DNA of 16,135 bases from CAKSQF01 sp051867915 (GCA_051867915.1 JBJDZJ010000072.1:1-16135), one strand, 5' to 3'. Counted from the stretch's first letter, positions 6,313 to 13,660 are shown. Made by a program: numbers and translations. The notes: generated from the letters alone by a model not told the origin.

Positions 6313-7536
6313 TTATCCAAGATAATCGTTGATATGCTTGCGTTTAAAACTGATTTTACCGCGGATTTTGCGAAGGGCCTTCGCCTCAATCTGGCGGACA
6401 CGCTCCCTTGTGATATTCAGCTGTGCTCCAACCTCTTCAAGGGTGTGAATACGATTGTCCTTCAGCCCGTAGCGGAGCAAAATGACATCTTCCTCTCTGG
6501 GGCTCAGACTGTGCAGTTCCTTCAGCAGTTCCTCGTGAAGCATGGTCCGGAACACCGAATCCGCCGGTGCCGGTGCGCTGTCATCCTGAATGAAATCTCC
6601 CAGATGGGAATCCTCTTCCTCTCCGATGGGCGTTTCCAGCGAAACCGGATCCATGGCAACCCTCATGATTTCTCTGACCTTTTCGGGAGAGAGGTTCATG
6701 GCCTCCGACAGCTCGTCCACTGTGGGTTCCCTTCCCAGCTCCTGATTGATCCGTCTGGACACCTTGGACAGGCGATGAATGGTCTCCACCATATGAACGG
6801 GAATCCGGATGGTTCTCGCCTGATCGGCAACCGCACGGGAGATCGCCTGACGGATCCACCATGTGGCGTAGGTGGAAAATTTATAGCCCTTCCGGTAATC
6901 AAACTTTTCCGCCGCCTTGAGCAGTCCCAGATTTCCCTCCTGAATCAGATCCAGAAAGGACAGTCCCTTGCCCGAATGGCGCTTGGCAATGGAAACGACC
7001 AGTCTCAGATTGGCCTCAACCAACCGATTTTTGGCCCGTTCGCCTGCGCTGACCTGCTTTTCCAGCTCTTTCAGATAGCTTTCATCAACGGCGGGGTTGG
7101 CCTCATCGGGATTCTCGCTTTTCAATTCTTCCAGAAGGGCCTGTGCCTGAAGACCTTCATAAACCTTGCGTGCAAGTTCTCCCTCTTCCTCTGCGGAAAG
7201 CAAGGGAATTTTGCCGATTTCCTTCAGATAGAGTCTGACGGGATCGTCAACCGAAAAGCCCTCCTGAACCAGCATCTTTTCCATATCTTCGGCGGTCAGA
7301 TTCTGACCTGCCTCGTTGACCAGATCGTCCGCACGGCTGGTTTTCAGATAGTTGACAATTTCCGCATCGTCTCCCTCGTGATTCTCACTCAATGAAAAAC
7401 CGCTGTCCAAATCCTCATCATCATAATCGTCCATATAGGACAAATCGGAAAAATCTCCGCCGAAACCGCCGGCTCTTCCTGTCAGATCGTTGACATCATA
7501 CCGACCGTCCGTCAGATTTTCTTCGTCAAATCTCAT
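6313..7536 (-). CDS. Second RpoD/SigA-like sigma factor, divergent paralog next to dnaG
   Basis: A full-length group 1/2 sigma-70 protein of 407 residues. It has region 1.2 (DPVRLYLKEIG, 98-108), region 2 with NLRLVVSIAKRHSGKG and YATWWIRQAISRAVADQ, region 3, and region 4 with ITRERVRQIEAKALRK. Compared with the downstream copy, the first 90 residues are a Gly/Asp/Tyr-rich acidic stretch with no region 1.1 that I can recognise. The position matching E. coli Thr440 is Ser233, and the RHPSRS ending is replaced by RGKISFKRKHINDYLG. The two proteins share an unusual block before region 1.2, AEDMEK-L-VQ-G--VDDPVR, so they are sister paralogs. The start follows GGAGGT by about 5 nt, 64 nt after dnaG. 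It may serve as an alternative vegetative sigma; which copy is essential is not visible. Confidence 0.93.
   Translation of the reverse strand: MRFDEENLTDGRYDVNDLTGRAGGFGGDFSDLSYMDDYDDEDLDSGFSLSENHEGDDAEIVNYLKTSRADDLVNEAGQNLTAEDMEKMLVQEGFSVDDPVRLYLKEIGKIPLLSAEEEGELARKVYEGLQAQALLEELKSENPDEANPAVDESYLKELEKQVSAGERAKNRLVEANLRLVVSIAKRHSGKGLSFLDLIQEGNLGLLKAAEKFDYRKGYKFSTYATWWIRQAISRAVADQARTIRIPVHMVETIHRLSKVSRRINQELGREPTVDELSEAMNLSPEKVREIMRVAMDPVSLETPIGEEEDSHLGDFIQDDSAPAPADSVFRTMLHEELLKELHSLSPREEDVILLRYGLKDNRIHTLEEVGAQLNITRERVRQIEAKALRKIRGKISFKRKHINDYLG
6914..6969. repeat. 56-bp direct repeat, copy 2 (inside the second sigma gene)
   Basis: Partner of 5580-5635, identical at every base including synonymous positions, while the flanking codons differ. 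Confidence 0.9.
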
Positions 7537-7600
7537 TTTGACCTCCAGAATTTTAGTATACCGCTATATTCGCTTATATTCGCTGTGATACAGCTTGGAA

Positions 7601-9358
7601 TTATTTTTCGCCGTTTTCCTGTTTTTTCTGTCTCTTTTTATTGATTATATCGACAGCATTCATGTTTTTGTCACGGGCGGCATCCTGCAATGTCTGATAA
7701 CACTCAAGCAGGATCTTTACGGAATTGTCGGACAGATCCCGACGCCCAATTCTGAGCCTGTTCAGCCGTCCGATTTCATCCTCGGTAAGGTCGGCATTCA
7801 GAACGCTCTCATCAAAGGCACCGCTTTCCGAACAGGCAAGCATCAGACCGTAAACCTTTTTACCGAAGGATGACACAAAATCCTCTTCCTTGGGGAGCAA
7901 TCCCTGATTTCGAAGTTCCCCGATATATTCGGGATGAATCATCAGAATTCCGAATATGGCATCCTCAGCCGATGCCGCCCTGAGATTCTTCATCCGATCG
8001 GGATTCACCCGATCCCCGATTCCTGCGCTCTGACGCATCAGGCGGGTTGTCTCCTCCCGCTTTTCGGTACGGTTTTCGCTGAGAACCTGCTTTTCCACAT
8101 CCCGACGGATGGCGTCGGCGGGAATTTCCAGTTCCTTTGAGACTCTTGCAATATAAATTTCCCGTCTGGCGGCGGATTTCTCGGAAGCAATCAGCCGGAC
8201 GCAGGCATCCAACGCCCTGATTTTACCCTGGGCATCGGTTATGTCGTTGTCGGAAAGGATTCTGTCATATCGGAAATCAAATTCTGTGCGGCTACCCTCC
8301 ATCAGCTTTTTGAAGGCGGCAGGTCCGTACTTTTTCAGATACTCATCGGGGTCCTTTGCATTCTTGACCTTCAGAATTTTGCACTCCAGACCCACCTCGC
8401 CAAGCAGACGGAAGGCTTTGGATGCGGCGTTCTGCCCCGCCTCGTCGGCATCGTAACAGATCAGCACCGACTTGGTGTAGCGTTTGAAGATTCTTGCCTG
8501 TTCCGGCGTTATGGCGGTTCCCAGTGTCGCCACGGCATTGGTAAAGCCGGCGGCATGGAGGGCGATCACATCCATATAGCCTTCGCACAGGATCAGCTGT
8601 TCTGCGCAGTTGTTCTTGGCGAAATTCAGGGCGAAAAGATTCTTGCTTTTCTTAAAGGCGGGCGTGTCCGACGAATTCAGATATTTGGGCTTGGAATCGT
8701 CCATGACTCTGCCGCCGAAGGCCACCACATCGCCTGTTGTGGCGATGATCGGAAACATGACCCGATTTCGGAAAAGACCGTAGGGGCGTTTGGTTTTCTC
8801 GCTGATTCTCGCAAGATAAGCAGAGGACATCTCGGCATCTGTATAGCCCATAGATGAAAGCAGTTTCGGAACGGCACCGAAATCGTCGGGGGCAAAACCC
8901 AGACCGAAATGGCGGATCACCGGCAGGGTCAGTCCACGGGACAGCAGATAGTCCAATCCGGGTTTCCCCTCCGGCGTATCCAACAGGATATGGTTGAAAT
9001 ATTTCGCCGCTTCCCGATTCATGGCAAGCGTGCGATTCCTTCTCTCGCTCTCATTTTTCTCATCGCGGCTTGATGTAATCGTAATTCCCGCACGCTTGGC
9101 GAGAAATACCAACGCCGACGGATAGTCCAGATTCTCCGCTCTGCGGATAAAGGTGATCACATCGCCGCCGGCTCCGCAACCGAAGCAATAAAAGCTGCCG
9201 TCGTTCTGAAATACGGTGAAGGAAGGAGATTTTTCACTGTGAAAGGGGCAAAGCCCCACATAATTTGAACCCGCCCGTTTCAAACTGACATAGGCGGAAA
9301 CCACCTCGTCAATGGGATTACGCAGTTTGATTTCTTCCACTATGCTCTGATCGACCAT
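7601..9358 (-). CDS. dnaG: DNA primase
   Basis: DnaG makes the RNA primers for lagging-strand and origin DNA synthesis and works with the replicative helicase. The 585-residue product shows the CHC2 zinc finger (C37, H40, C58, C61 in CPFH and CFGC). The catalytic core carries the basic REAAKYF segment. The Toprim fold has EGYMD (259-263), DADEAG (303-308) and the metal-site KDPDEYL (335-341). The C-terminal part (about 455-575) fits the helicase-interaction domain. The start at ATG 9358-9356 lies 6 nt after AGGAGG and gives the usual zinc-domain N-terminus; the open frame extends much further upstream but over yigZ. It is followed 64 nt later by a sigma gene, the dnaG-sigA order of the Firmicute macromolecular synthesis operon. 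Confidence 0.97.
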   Translation of the reverse strand: MVDQSIVEEIKLRNPIDEVVSAYVSLKRAGSNYVGLCPFHSEKSPSFTVFQNDGSFYCFGCGAGGDVITFIRRAENLDYPSALVFLAKRAGITITSSRDEKNESERRNRTLAMNREAAKYFNHILLDTPEGKPGLDYLLSRGLTLPVIRHFGLGFAPDDFGAVPKLLSSMGYTDAEMSSAYLARISEKTKRPYGLFRNRVMFPIIATTGDVVAFGGRVMDDSKPKYLNSSDTPAFKKSKNLFALNFAKNNCAEQLILCEGYMDVIALHAAGFTNAVATLGTAITPEQARIFKRYTKSVLICYDADEAGQNAASKAFRLLGEVGLECKILKVKNAKDPDEYLKKYGPAAFKKLMEGSRTEFDFRYDRILSDNDITDAQGKIRALDACVRLIASEKSAARREIYIARVSKELEIPADAIRRDVEKQVLSENRTEKREETTRLMRQSAGIGDRVNPDRMKNLRAASAEDAIFGILMIHPEYIGELRNQGLLPKEEDFVSSFGKKVYGLMLACSESGAFDESVLNADLTEDEIGRLNRLRIGRRDLSDNSVKILLECYQTLQDAARDKNMNAVDIINKKRQKKQENGEK

Positions 9359-9407
9359 CTGCGTCCTCCTGTATACAACTGCTGATTCAATATAATATAC
9401 GCCAAAA

Positions 9408-9444
9408 TTCACACAAACCCTTTTTTTCAAAGGGCTTATGTGAA
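9408..9444 (-). terminator. Hairpin between yigZ and dnaG, possible terminator or attenuator
   Basis: Positions 9408-9423 pair with 9429-9444 around a 5-nt loop. In minus-strand RNA this is a 16-bp stem with only two G-U wobbles. On the plus strand the same two positions are C-A and A-C mismatches, so the fold suits minus-strand transcripts only. UUUU follows shortly after, a weak U-tract. It could uncouple dnaG-sigma expression from hflX-yigZ. I see no convincing promoter in the 100-nt gap. Confidence 0.5.
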
Positions 9445-9458
9445 AATTCAAAAAATGT

Positions 9459-10094
9459 TTAAATTCGGCTGTCAACACTGTCATATCGCTGACCGATCCC
9501 GATGGCCTCGGCTTTGCCGGCAGACATTTCGGTAAGCCGTGCGAGAAAGCGATCGGTTTCGGTTTTCGGAAGAGCGATCTGCACCTCAACCTCCGCTCCG
9601 TACTCAATGCGGTCGGTCTTGGCAAGGTACTTGGGGAGTTCCACCCGTACCTTCTGCCAAAGGGAATAGTCCACGGCGAAAAGGATCTCGTCAAAGGGAA
9701 TGAATTCGACGATTCCGGCATCGTCCACCGCCAGCTTGGCGGCAGCGCTGTACGCCCGGACCAGTCCACCGGTACCCAGCAAAATCCCGCCGAAATAGCG
9801 GGTAACCACCAGAATGGCATCGGTAAAGCCGCTTTTGCGGATCACATCCAGCACCGGCATCCCTGCCGTTCCCTGGGGTTCCCCGTCGTCGCTGTATCGC
9901 ATGAAGTTGCCCTCTTTCAGCACATAGGCGTAGACATTGTGTCTGGCGTCGCTGTGCTTTTTCCGGATCGACTCCAGAAAAGCCAGTGCCTGTGCTTCGG
10001 TTGTCACATGAGCTGCATAGGCGAGAAACTCGCTTTTTCGCTCCACGAGCCTTCCGAAGCCATCCCCGCCCAAGGTAACATAACGCTCCTCCAT
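9459..10094 (-). CDS. yigZ: YigZ/IMPACT family protein (UPF0029)
   Basis: A 211-residue protein of the conserved YigZ/YvyE family, related to the N-terminal part of eukaryotic IMPACT, a regulator of translation control. The bacterial function is not settled. The IMPACT signature is clear: YSDDGEPQGTAGMPVLDVI around 67-85 and RYFGGILLGTGGLVRAYS (99-116). The C-terminal half (about 135-200) fits the small domain found at the end of the family (DUF1949). The length is normal for the family (about 200-215). The start has an AAGGGG site about 8 nt upstream. It lies 31 nt after hflX, so the two are probably co-transcribed. Confidence 0.93.
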   Translation of the reverse strand: MEERYVTLGGDGFGRLVERKSEFLAYAAHVTTEAQALAFLESIRKKHSDARHNVYAYVLKEGNFMRYSDDGEPQGTAGMPVLDVIRKSGFTDAILVVTRYFGGILLGTGGLVRAYSAAAKLAVDDAGIVEFIPFDEILFAVDYSLWQKVRVELPKYLAKTDRIEYGAEVEVQIALPKTETDRFLARLTEMSAGKAEAIGIGQRYDSVDSRI

Positions 10095-10125
10095 GATTTT
10101 GCCCCTTTCCCGAGCCGACGGCCGA

Positions 10126-11439
10126 TTATTCCTGTCTGAGATATTTCCGAAGCTGTCCGATCGCCTTATCGTCAGCCAGCGCCAGAACGATCACATATTC
10201 GTCGGTATACTCCACATTCTCCACCTGAACCAGATTGTAGACCCGTCCGATGACTGCCTGGTCGTTCTGGGGGATCCACAAGGTCACCAGCCGCTTGCCC
10301 GATAGGGCGATTTTTTCCAGTTCGGCAACCAGATCGGGGATTCCCCTGCCGTCCAATGCCGAAATTGCTACCGCAGGTCCCGACGAAGTGCTTTTCAGCA
10401 GACCGGAACCGATTTCGGTTGCGACATCGCATTTGTTCAGCACATACAGACGGGGCTTTGCCGCCGCACCCAAATCGTAGAGCAGTTTTTCCGTAACTTC
10501 AAGCTGACTTTCCGCCTCGGAATCGGAGGCGTCCACCAACACCATGACGGCATCGGCATACCGAACCTCATCCAGCGTGGAGCGGAAAGCGGAGATCAGA
10601 TGGTGGGGCAAATTGCGGATGAAGCCGACCGTGTCGGTCAGAAGAATTTCCCGACCGCTGGGGAGCTTATAGCTTCGGGTCGTGGGATCCAGCGTTGCAA
10701 ACAGCTTATCCTCCGCCAGAATGCCGGCATCGGTCAGCCGATTGAGCAGGGTGGATTTGCCGGCATTGGTGTAGCCCACAATGGCGATTTTCGGAATGCC
10801 CGAACGGTCCCGCTTGGCTCTCTGAACCATGCGGTTGCTCTCAAGCTCGGCAATCTGGCTCTGAAGGGCGCTGATCCGCCTCTGGAGATGCCGTCTGTCG
10901 GATTCCAGTTTGGATTCACCCGGGCCTCTGGTACCGATACCGCCGCCCAGACGGGACAGTTCGGTTCCCTTTCCCGTCAGACGGGGGATGGTATACCGAA
11001 GCTGGGCAAGCTCGACCTGCAGTTTCCCTTCGCCGGATGTGGCATGAAGAGCAAAAATGTCGAGAATCAGCATGGATCGGTCGATGACCCGCACCTCATA
11101 ATCGGGATCGTCGCCCGACTGCGCAAGGATTCCCTCTTCCACATTGCGAATCTGCACCGGAGAAAGCTCATCATCGAAAACCACCAGCTCAATGCGGTTT
11201 TCATAGCACAGTTTTCCCAGTTCCACAAGTTTACCGCTTCCGATATAGGATTTGGCCACGGGACTTTGGAGTTGCTGAACCACGGTGGCAAACAGTTTAC
11301 CGCCTGCGGTATCCAGAAGCCGCTCCAGCTCATCCAGCGATACGGCCTGTTCATGGGGATCCTTTTCGGGCGTCAGCACCGACACCAGCACCGCAAGAGG
11401 AGCCTCATCTTTATCAAATAATTTTTTCTGTTCCGTCAT
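10126..11439 (-). CDS. hflX: GTPase HflX
   Basis: HflX binds the 50S subunit and 70S ribosomes and splits stalled ribosomes, for example after heat or antibiotic stress. The 437-residue product has the HflX N-terminal domain and the glycine-rich GGGIGTRGPGESKLE linker (165-179), followed by a coiled, charged helix. Its GTPase domain has G1 GYTNAGKST (222-230), a DPTTR segment, G3 DTVGF (269-273) and G4 NKCD (335-338). All GTP-binding motifs are intact. I use ATG 11439-11437; the nearest purine-rich site (GAAAGG) is about 12 nt upstream, longer than usual, and the frame stays open a further 20 codons, so the start is the least certain part. The gene follows rpmE by 105 nt on the same strand. 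Confidence 0.95.
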   Translation of the reverse strand: MTEQKKLFDKDEAPLAVLVSVLTPEKDPHEQAVSLDELERLLDTAGGKLFATVVQQLQSPVAKSYIGSGKLVELGKLCYENRIELVVFDDELSPVQIRNVEEGILAQSGDDPDYEVRVIDRSMLILDIFALHATSGEGKLQVELAQLRYTIPRLTGKGTELSRLGGGIGTRGPGESKLESDRRHLQRRISALQSQIAELESNRMVQRAKRDRSGIPKIAIVGYTNAGKSTLLNRLTDAGILAEDKLFATLDPTTRSYKLPSGREILLTDTVGFIRNLPHHLISAFRSTLDEVRYADAVMVLVDASDSEAESQLEVTEKLLYDLGAAAKPRLYVLNKCDVATEIGSGLLKSTSSGPAVAISALDGRGIPDLVAELEKIALSGKRLVTLWIPQNDQAVIGRVYNLVQVENVEYTDEYVIVLALADDKAIGQLRKYLRQE

Positions 11440-11485
11440 ATCATTACCATACCTTTCTTTCTTCTTTGGTACTGCCGCCGAAAGC

Positions 11486-11522
11486 GAAAGCGAACGCAAC
11501 CCAATCGGGTGCGCTCGCTTTC
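11486..11522 (-). promoter_or_regulatory. Long GC-rich hairpin between rpmE and hflX
   Basis: Positions 11486-11502 pair with 11507-11522 around an AATC loop. In minus-strand RNA it is 16 pairs with one G-U wobble and one bulged U. No U-run follows (only UUU after an extra GC), so it is not a classic intrinsic terminator. It could be a processing site, a Rho-type or atypical terminator, or an mRNA stabiliser that separates the highly expressed ribosomal protein genes from hflX. Confidence 0.5.
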
Positions 11523-11544
11523 AGATACGGATAGTGACACAAAC

Positions 11545-11751
11545 TTACTTCTGGAAGTTTGCCAGACGCTTCTTGAACTTATCAACGCGTCCGCCTGCAT
11601 CTACGAACTTCTGCTTGCCGGTAAAGAACGGATGGCACTTGGAGCAGATTTCAACGGTCATATCGCCCTTCGTAGAACGGGTCTTGTACTCAGCACCGCA
11701 CGCACACTTGATTGTGCATTCCTTATAGTCGGGATGGATTCCTGCCTTCAT
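11545..11751 (-). CDS. rpmE: 50S ribosomal protein L31, zinc-binding form
   Basis: L31 bridges the 50S central protuberance and the 30S head. The 68-residue product has the MKAGIHPDY start and the CSKCHPFFTGKQKFVDAGGRVDKF signature. It has the zinc ligands Cys16, Cys18, Cys36 and Cys39, so it is the zinc-containing (C+) type that can be exchanged for a zinc-free paralog under zinc limitation. The paralog is not in the window. A GAGGTG ribosome binding site lies about 7 nt before the ATG. The gene follows rplS by 51 nt and is probably co-transcribed with it. Confidence 0.97.
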   Translation of the reverse strand: MKAGIHPDYKECTIKCACGAEYKTRSTKGDMTVEICSKCHPFFTGKQKFVDAGGRVDKFKKRLANFQK

Positions 11752-11802
11752 CTTTCACACCTCATTTACTGTTCTGAAATAATCCTGTCGATGGTCGGAA
11801 AA

Positions 11803-12159
11803 TCAGATCTTTTCCTTAACCTTGGCGCTCTTGCCCTGTCTGCCGCGCAGATAGTAGAGCTTCGCACGGCGAACGCTGCCGGAACGAACCAGTTCAACCT
11901 TCGCTACATTGGGAGAATGTACGGGGAAGGTCTTTTCAACGCCGCAACCGTAAGCAATCCGTCTTACCGTAAAGGTTTCGGAAATTCCGCCGCCCTTCTT
12001 GGCGATAATCGTACCCTCGAAGAGCTGAATTCTCTCTCTGGTCTTGCCGTCTGCCGATACCTCGACAATCTTGTTGTGAACACGGACGGTGTCGCCGATA
12101 TTCAGTGTGGGAACCTCTGTCTTGAGTTGCTCATTTGTTAAAGCCTTAATCAGATCCAT
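11803..12159 (-). CDS. rplS: 50S ribosomal protein L19
   Basis: L19 sits at the 30S-50S interface. The 118-residue product has the normal length. It shows the conserved GDTVRVHNKIVE, RERIQLFEGTIIAKKGGGISETFTVRRIAYGCGVEKTFPVHSP and RRAKLYYLR segments. I start at ATG 12159-12157, about 8 nt after AAGGAGG; the longer open frame would run through the promoter. In many Firmicutes rplS ends a trmD operon and precedes lepB-rbgA-rnhB on the same strand. Here it faces away from lepB and leads into rpmE. Its leader of about 90 nt could hold an autoregulatory structure. Confidence 0.97.
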   Translation of the reverse strand: MDLIKALTNEQLKTEVPTLNIGDTVRVHNKIVEVSADGKTRERIQLFEGTIIAKKGGGISETFTVRRIAYGCGVEKTFPVHSPNVAKVELVRSGSVRRAKLYYLRGRQGKSAKVKEKI

Positions 12160-12253
12160 TTTGGCTTCCTCCTTATATTGGATAATCCCGGATGTTCGTG
12201 CAGAGCTATATGCAGAGGACCACCCTTTGTCATGTTTCGCACACGCAGTGAGT

Positions 12254-12282
12254 ATTATATCATATCCTTTCGAAAAATGCAA
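12254..12282 (-). promoter_or_regulatory. Extended -10 promoter for rplS-rpmE
   Basis: On the minus strand: -35 TTGCAT (12282-12277, 3 of 6), 17-nt spacer, TGA extension and -10 TATAAT (12259-12254). Predicted start is near 12247. The 247-nt gap 12160-12406 holds this promoter and the divergent lepB promoter and is otherwise AT-rich without a gene. Confidence 0.75.
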
Positions 12283-12335
12283 GGGGTTTTCGAAAAAAAT
12301 TTAAAAAATTTTGAGGAAAATCACAGAGATTTTTC

Positions 12336-12364
12336 TTTACTTTTTGAATCGGATATGCTATAAT
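12336..12364 (+). promoter_or_regulatory. Extended -10 promoter for lepB
   Basis: -35 TTTACT (12336-12341, 4 of 6), 17-nt spacer ending in TGC, -10 TATAAT (12359-12364). Predicted start is near 12371, giving a leader of about 36 nt. It diverges from the rplS promoter, with the two -35 boxes about 54 bp apart. Confidence 0.75.
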
Positions 12365-12394
12365 TAGTAAGATGGAATATTTTATCACAGAATC

Positions 12395-12398
12395 GAGG
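12395..12398 (+). promoter_or_regulatory. Ribosome binding site that fixes the lepB TTG start
   Basis: GAGG, 8 nt before TTG at 12407. The first in-frame ATG comes only inside the membrane segment (Met225), so TTG is needed to make the whole protein. Confidence 0.65.
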
Positions 12399-12406
12399 CT
12401 ATCATA

Positions 12407-13618
12407 TTGAACACAATCTTCCTTATATATAACGGCGCTCTTTCCGCCCTGCTGTCGGAAGGTTCCCTTCCCGACGGAATTTATGCGGGGCTTCTTTCCC
12501 CTGAGCTTGCGGCACTCCTTCAGAACAAGCTCTCCGAATCCCCCCTTGAAACAATTGCGCCCGACGCCGAACTGCCTTCGGCGAGCGAGCCTTGCGGGTA
12601 TCTTTGCACGGTTTCAAATACCGATGACCTTCAGAATCGGATCGGGAAGGCGGAAGGCCATACGGTTGCGGTTGTTGCAAAGGACGCCTATCTCCTCTTC
12701 GGCGGAAGTATCCCATTCGCAAACGGCCGTGAGGATCTCGTAAGCGAAGATTCCGATCGGGACGCCGACCGGTTTTTCCAAATCGCGGGAGTACGGCTCC
12801 CCGATGAGAAGCCGGATACGACCGATGTACCGCCGGTCGGTTTTGCCGATGCCCAAGACAGCACACCCGCCGAGCCGTCCGATGATGCCGATCTGCCCGT
12901 ACCGTCCGAATCTGCCGATTCGGCGGAACTGCCCGCAGAAACGGACGGGGAGCATCCCGACGAGCAATGGTCCGATCGGCTTTTTGATGAAATCGAGTCC
13001 GAAAAGCCCGCAAAAGTAGCGGAAAAGAAGAGCCTCGTTTCCTCTATCTTTGATTGGTTTGAGGTTTTCTGTGTCGCCATGATCTGCGTGTTGGTTCTGG
13101 TTTCCTTCGTTGCCCGCCAATCCCCCGTGGAAGGCTCATCCATGTACCCCACTCTGGTGGGTCATTCGGCAGGCGGCACCGATCCGGAACACGGACTGGA
13201 CTCGGGTTACGATGTTCTCCTGATCTCCAACCTTTTCTACACGCCCAAGCGTTCCGACATTGTCATTATTCAGGAACCCAGCCAGCTGTCCGAACCCATC
13301 GTCAAGCGGATCATCGCCCTGGAAGGCGACACCGTCCGCATCAATTTCACCACATGGGAAGTATCCGTCAACGGAGAGACATTGGATGAAGATTATGTGA
13401 ATCTGAAGAACATTCCCCTTTCCTCCCAGAGTCTTCCGGTGGATCAGAACAACTGTTGGGAAGGAACGGTACCGGAAGGATGTATCTTCGTTCTCGGCGA
13501 CAATCGTGCGGTATCCAAGGACAGCCGTACCTTCGGCTATATTGACGAGCGGTATATTATCGGAAAGGTTGTCCTTCGGATTTCTCCCTTCTCCCGTTTC
13601 GGTACGGTTGAGGACTGA
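12407..13618 (+). CDS. lepB: Signal peptidase I with a long N-terminal extension
   Basis: Type I signal peptidase removes signal peptides from exported proteins at the outer face of the membrane. The catalytic part is clear. One membrane segment (about 214-236) is followed by SPVEGSSMYPTL with nucleophile Ser245, VKRIIALEGD with catalytic Lys300, and the VLGDNR...SKDSRTFGYI box (362-379). The product is 403 residues, against about 170-200 in a usual Bacillota enzyme. The extra 210 residues are an N-terminal, probably globular part (1-130, start TTG) and an acidic Pro/Glu/Asp/Ser-rich linker (about 131-207). By the positive-inside arrangement both should be cytoplasmic. I recognise no family in the extension. 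It leads a plus-strand unit, 42 nt before rbgA. Confidence 0.93.
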   Translation: MNTIFLIYNGALSALLSEGSLPDGIYAGLLSPELAALLQNKLSESPLETIAPDAELPSASEPCGYLCTVSNTDDLQNRIGKAEGHTVAVVAKDAYLLFGGSIPFANGREDLVSEDSDRDADRFFQIAGVRLPDEKPDTTDVPPVGFADAQDSTPAEPSDDADLPVPSESADSAELPAETDGEHPDEQWSDRLFDEIESEKPAKVAEKKSLVSSIFDWFEVFCVAMICVLVLVSFVARQSPVEGSSMYPTLVGHSAGGTDPEHGLDSGYDVLLISNLFYTPKRSDIVIIQEPSQLSEPIVKRIIALEGDTVRINFTTWEVSVNGETLDEDYVNLKNIPLSSQSLPVDQNNCWEGTVPEGCIFVLGDNRAVSKDSRTFGYIDERYIIGKVVLRISPFSRFGTVED

Positions 13619-13660
13619 GCCGTCCCCGTCATTTATTCAAAAGAAAGGATCGGTATTTCT

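Noticed and set aside
6334..7395. A 353-codon plus-strand ORF
   Set aside because: Antisense to the second sigma factor gene; its sequence mirrors the conserved sigma codons. A similar shadow at 4898-5542 covers the other sigma gene.
9391..9396. TATAAT on the plus strand in front of dnaG
   Set aside because: No -35 element at 15-19 nt upstream, and no plus-strand gene follows it.
10600..11421. A 273-codon plus-strand ORF
   Set aside because: Antisense to hflX, whose GTPase motifs are complete; no family features on the plus strand.
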